This document shows positions 51,586 to 53,096 of a stretch of DNA of 53,096 nt, one piece after another. The position numbers and the translations under genes are program-made. Source of the DNA: Terriglobia bacterium (lineage in GTDB: Bacteria; Acidobacteriota; Terriglobia; Acidiferrales; UBA7541); NCBI GenBank assembly GCA_020073375.1, contig JAIQFG010000023.1, forward strand, positions 1 through 53,096, read 5' to 3'. The notes beneath the pieces were generated by a model. That model had not been told where the DNA came from and made no database searches. It was given only the letters and a program-made list of their open reading frames with translations. Position 1 is the stretch's first letter, and every line of letters begins with the position of its first letter.

Positions 51586-53096
51586 ATGGGGTCGAACCGA
51601 AAATTGCCTGCGCACATGGTACTTGGATGCGCTGCGTTCTTCTGGGTTGTCCTGGCGGGATCGGGGTATCTCCGCGCGCAAACTCGGCCCATGAAAACGG
51701 CGCCTTCGAGCGGCGAGCCCGCAGGCCGGAAAATCGCCGAACCCCCGGATGTCGCAAGTTTCCGCGCGCGCGTCGACCAGGCGCTTTCCGCGCAGGGAGC
51801 GGACAAGGGGTATTGGGGCATCCTGGTGACCGACGCCGCAACGGGCGCGGTGCTGTTTGCGCGCAACGCCGACAGCTTTTTTATGCCGGCATCGGACGCA
51901 AAACTCTTCACCACGGCCCTGGCGCTGGCCACGCTAGGTCCGGATTTTCGTGTGAAAACGCGAATCGCAGCCACAAGTCCAATCGACTCGAATGGCGTGC
52001 TGAACGGCAGCTTGGTTCTGATCGGAGCCGGGGACGCGAATCTTTCCAACCGGAAATTTCCCTTCGTGAAAAAAGAAGAGCGCGACGGCCCGGCGGAAAA
52101 AGCCCTGGCGGAATTCGCCGAGCAGGTCGTGGCCCGCGGCGTCAAGGAAATCACCGGAGACGTGGTCGCCGACGACAGCTTGTTGCAGCCGGAGCGTTTT
52201 CCCAGCGGTTGGGCCATCGACGACATGCAGTGGTCCTACGGCGCCGCGGTTTCCGCCATCGCCGTCAACGACAACACGTTCACCGTGGAATTGTGGCCGG
52301 GCACGCGCGAAGGCGATCCCTCTCGCTATGAGGCCGGCCTTGCCGCCGAGTTTTACACCATTGAAAATTCGGTGAAGACCAGCGCGGCGGGCGTTGAGGA
52401 AAATCTCGCCGCCGTGCGCGATCCAGGCGCCCGGCTGATTCGCCTCAGTGGCACAATGCCTGCCGGAGCGCATCCGCGCGTCCTGACGTTCGCCGTCGAG
52501 CGGCCCGCCGAATACGCCGCAGCCCTGCTCGCGCATCTGCTCGCCCAGCGCGGCATCAAAATCGATGGCAGCGCGCGCGCCCGCCATGCCGGCGATCCGC
52601 CACAGGCCGATGCGCCCGCGCAAAATATTCTGGCCGAGCGCGTTTCGCAGGCGCTCGCCGACGACGTGCGCCTGACGAACAAGAATAGCGAAAACCTGCA
52701 CGCGGAGCTGATGCTTCTTCTCGCCGCGCATGAAAAAACCGGAGCGGCGTCCTATGACGAGGCCGCGAAATTCGCCGCCGGATTTTTCGCGTCCGCCGGC
52801 ATCGCCCCGGGCGACGTTTCTCTGAGCGACGGTTCCGGGCTTTCGCGCAAGGATCTGGCCACCCCGCGCGCGCTGGTGCAGATCCTGCGCTACGCCGCAT
52901 TGCAGCCGTGGGGCGAACTCTACCGCGCATCGCTGCCGGAGGCCGGGGAAGACGGCACGCTCGCCGATCGCATGAAAAATACGCCCGCTGCCGGTCGCAT
53001 CTTCGCCAAGACTGGAACAATCGGCCACACCAACAATCTGGCCGGATATGCGACCACAGTGAAGGGCGCGCGCCTGATTTTTTCGGTCATGGGAAA
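51586..53096 (+). CDS. dacB: D-alanyl-D-alanine carboxypeptidase/endopeptidase, PBP4 type (partial)
   Basis: 503 codons are visible before the right edge. ATG 51586 follows GGGAG and begins a signal peptide (NRKLPAHMVLGCAAFFWVVL, then RAQ). This is a class C penicillin-binding protein that trims peptidoglycan stem peptides in the periplasm. All three active-site motifs are present: SxxK at Ser103-Lys106 (MPASDAKLFTT), SxN at Ser368-Asn370 (NSENLHAEL) and KTG at Lys475 (FAKTGTIGHTNN). The large insertion between SxxK and SxN is typical of PBP4. Only the last part of the C-terminus is missing. It is divergent from the SYLF gene. Confidence 0.92.
   Translation, partial: MGSNRKLPAHMVLGCAAFFWVVLAGSGYLRAQTRPMKTAPSSGEPAGRKIAEPPDVASFRARVDQALSAQGADKGYWGILVTDAATGAVLFARNADSFFMPASDAKLFTTALALATLGPDFRVKTRIAATSPIDSNGVLNGSLVLIGAGDANLSNRKFPFVKKEERDGPAEKALAEFAEQVVARGVKEITGDVVADDSLLQPERFPSGWAIDDMQWSYGAAVSAIAVNDNTFTVELWPGTREGDPSRYEAGLAAEFYTIENSVKTSAAGVEENLAAVRDPGARLIRLSGTMPAGAHPRVLTFAVERPAEYAAALLAHLLAQRGIKIDGSARARHAGDPPQADAPAQNILAERVSQALADDVRLTNKNSENLHAELMLLLAAHEKTGAASYDEAAKFAAGFFASAGIAPGDVSLSDGSGLSRKDLATPRALVQILRYAALQPWGELYRASLPEAGEDGTLADRMKNTPAAGRIFAKTGTIGHTNNLAGYATTVKGARLIFSVMG

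Overview
The window is about 53 kb of GC-rich bacterial chromosome. Gene content points to Acidobacteriota (Terriglobia-like). The basis is the mix of housekeeping genes with many exported metallo-beta-lactamase-fold and Tat-exported amidohydrolase-type enzymes, small zinc-ribbon proteins, a large set of GTAG...CTAC intergenic palindromes and a small microcompartment locus. This taxonomic call is inference: there is no rRNA or other marker in the window.

Layout. 1-3319 (minus): a membrane protein combining a TIR domain, one transmembrane segment and a DUF4185-like beta-propeller, followed 76 bp later by a SLOG-plus-SLATT-like membrane protein that runs off the left edge; an MFS exporter lies upstream of both. 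5.3-12.7 kb: accessory metabolism (two exported MBL-fold hydrolases, acetamidase/formamidase, Tat amidohydrolase, DUF3303 and DUF1330 proteins). 13-18 kb: dprA, topA, xerC. 18-26.3 kb: a probable outer-membrane protein, a carboxymuconolactone-decarboxylase-like protein, a class I glutamine amidotransferase-like hydrolase, an exported protein, the LemA/nucleotidyltransferase/TPM group, a third MBL-fold enzyme and an exported cupin. 26.4-28.8 kb: accD and folC. 29.3-37.4 kb: a signalling block with a GGDEF response regulator, a three-gene operon headed by an ethylene-receptor-like histidine kinase, a candidate small RNA, then PilZ, GGDEF and MglA genes. 37.8-41.8 kb: cytochrome c, TPR protein, yvcK, glutamate dehydrogenase. 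41.9-44.3 kb: a minimal bacterial microcompartment locus (class II aldolase with a probable encapsulation tail, one BMC-H, three BMC-P). 44.4-46.9 kb: ruvA, ruvB, folK. 46.9 kb to the end: a degenerate receiver protein, radical SAM protein, Cys-rich protein, VOC protein, SYLF protein and a PBP4-type D-Ala-D-Ala carboxypeptidase cut by the right edge.

Most notable. (1) The TIR/SLOG pair has the logic of Thoeris-type signalling (TIR enzyme plus SLOG sensor), but here the TIR is tethered to a predicted extracytoplasmic beta-propeller and the SLOG is joined to a SLATT-like membrane effector. (2) A histidine kinase keeps the copper and ethylene-binding residues of plant ETR1. (3) A stand-alone promoter-to-terminator unit looks like an sRNA gene. 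(4) A modular palindromic repeat family is scattered at gene 3' ends, sometimes supplying the stop codon, and a second repeat encodes the C-terminus of a microcompartment protein. No tRNA, rRNA, CRISPR array, transposase or prophage gene was seen.
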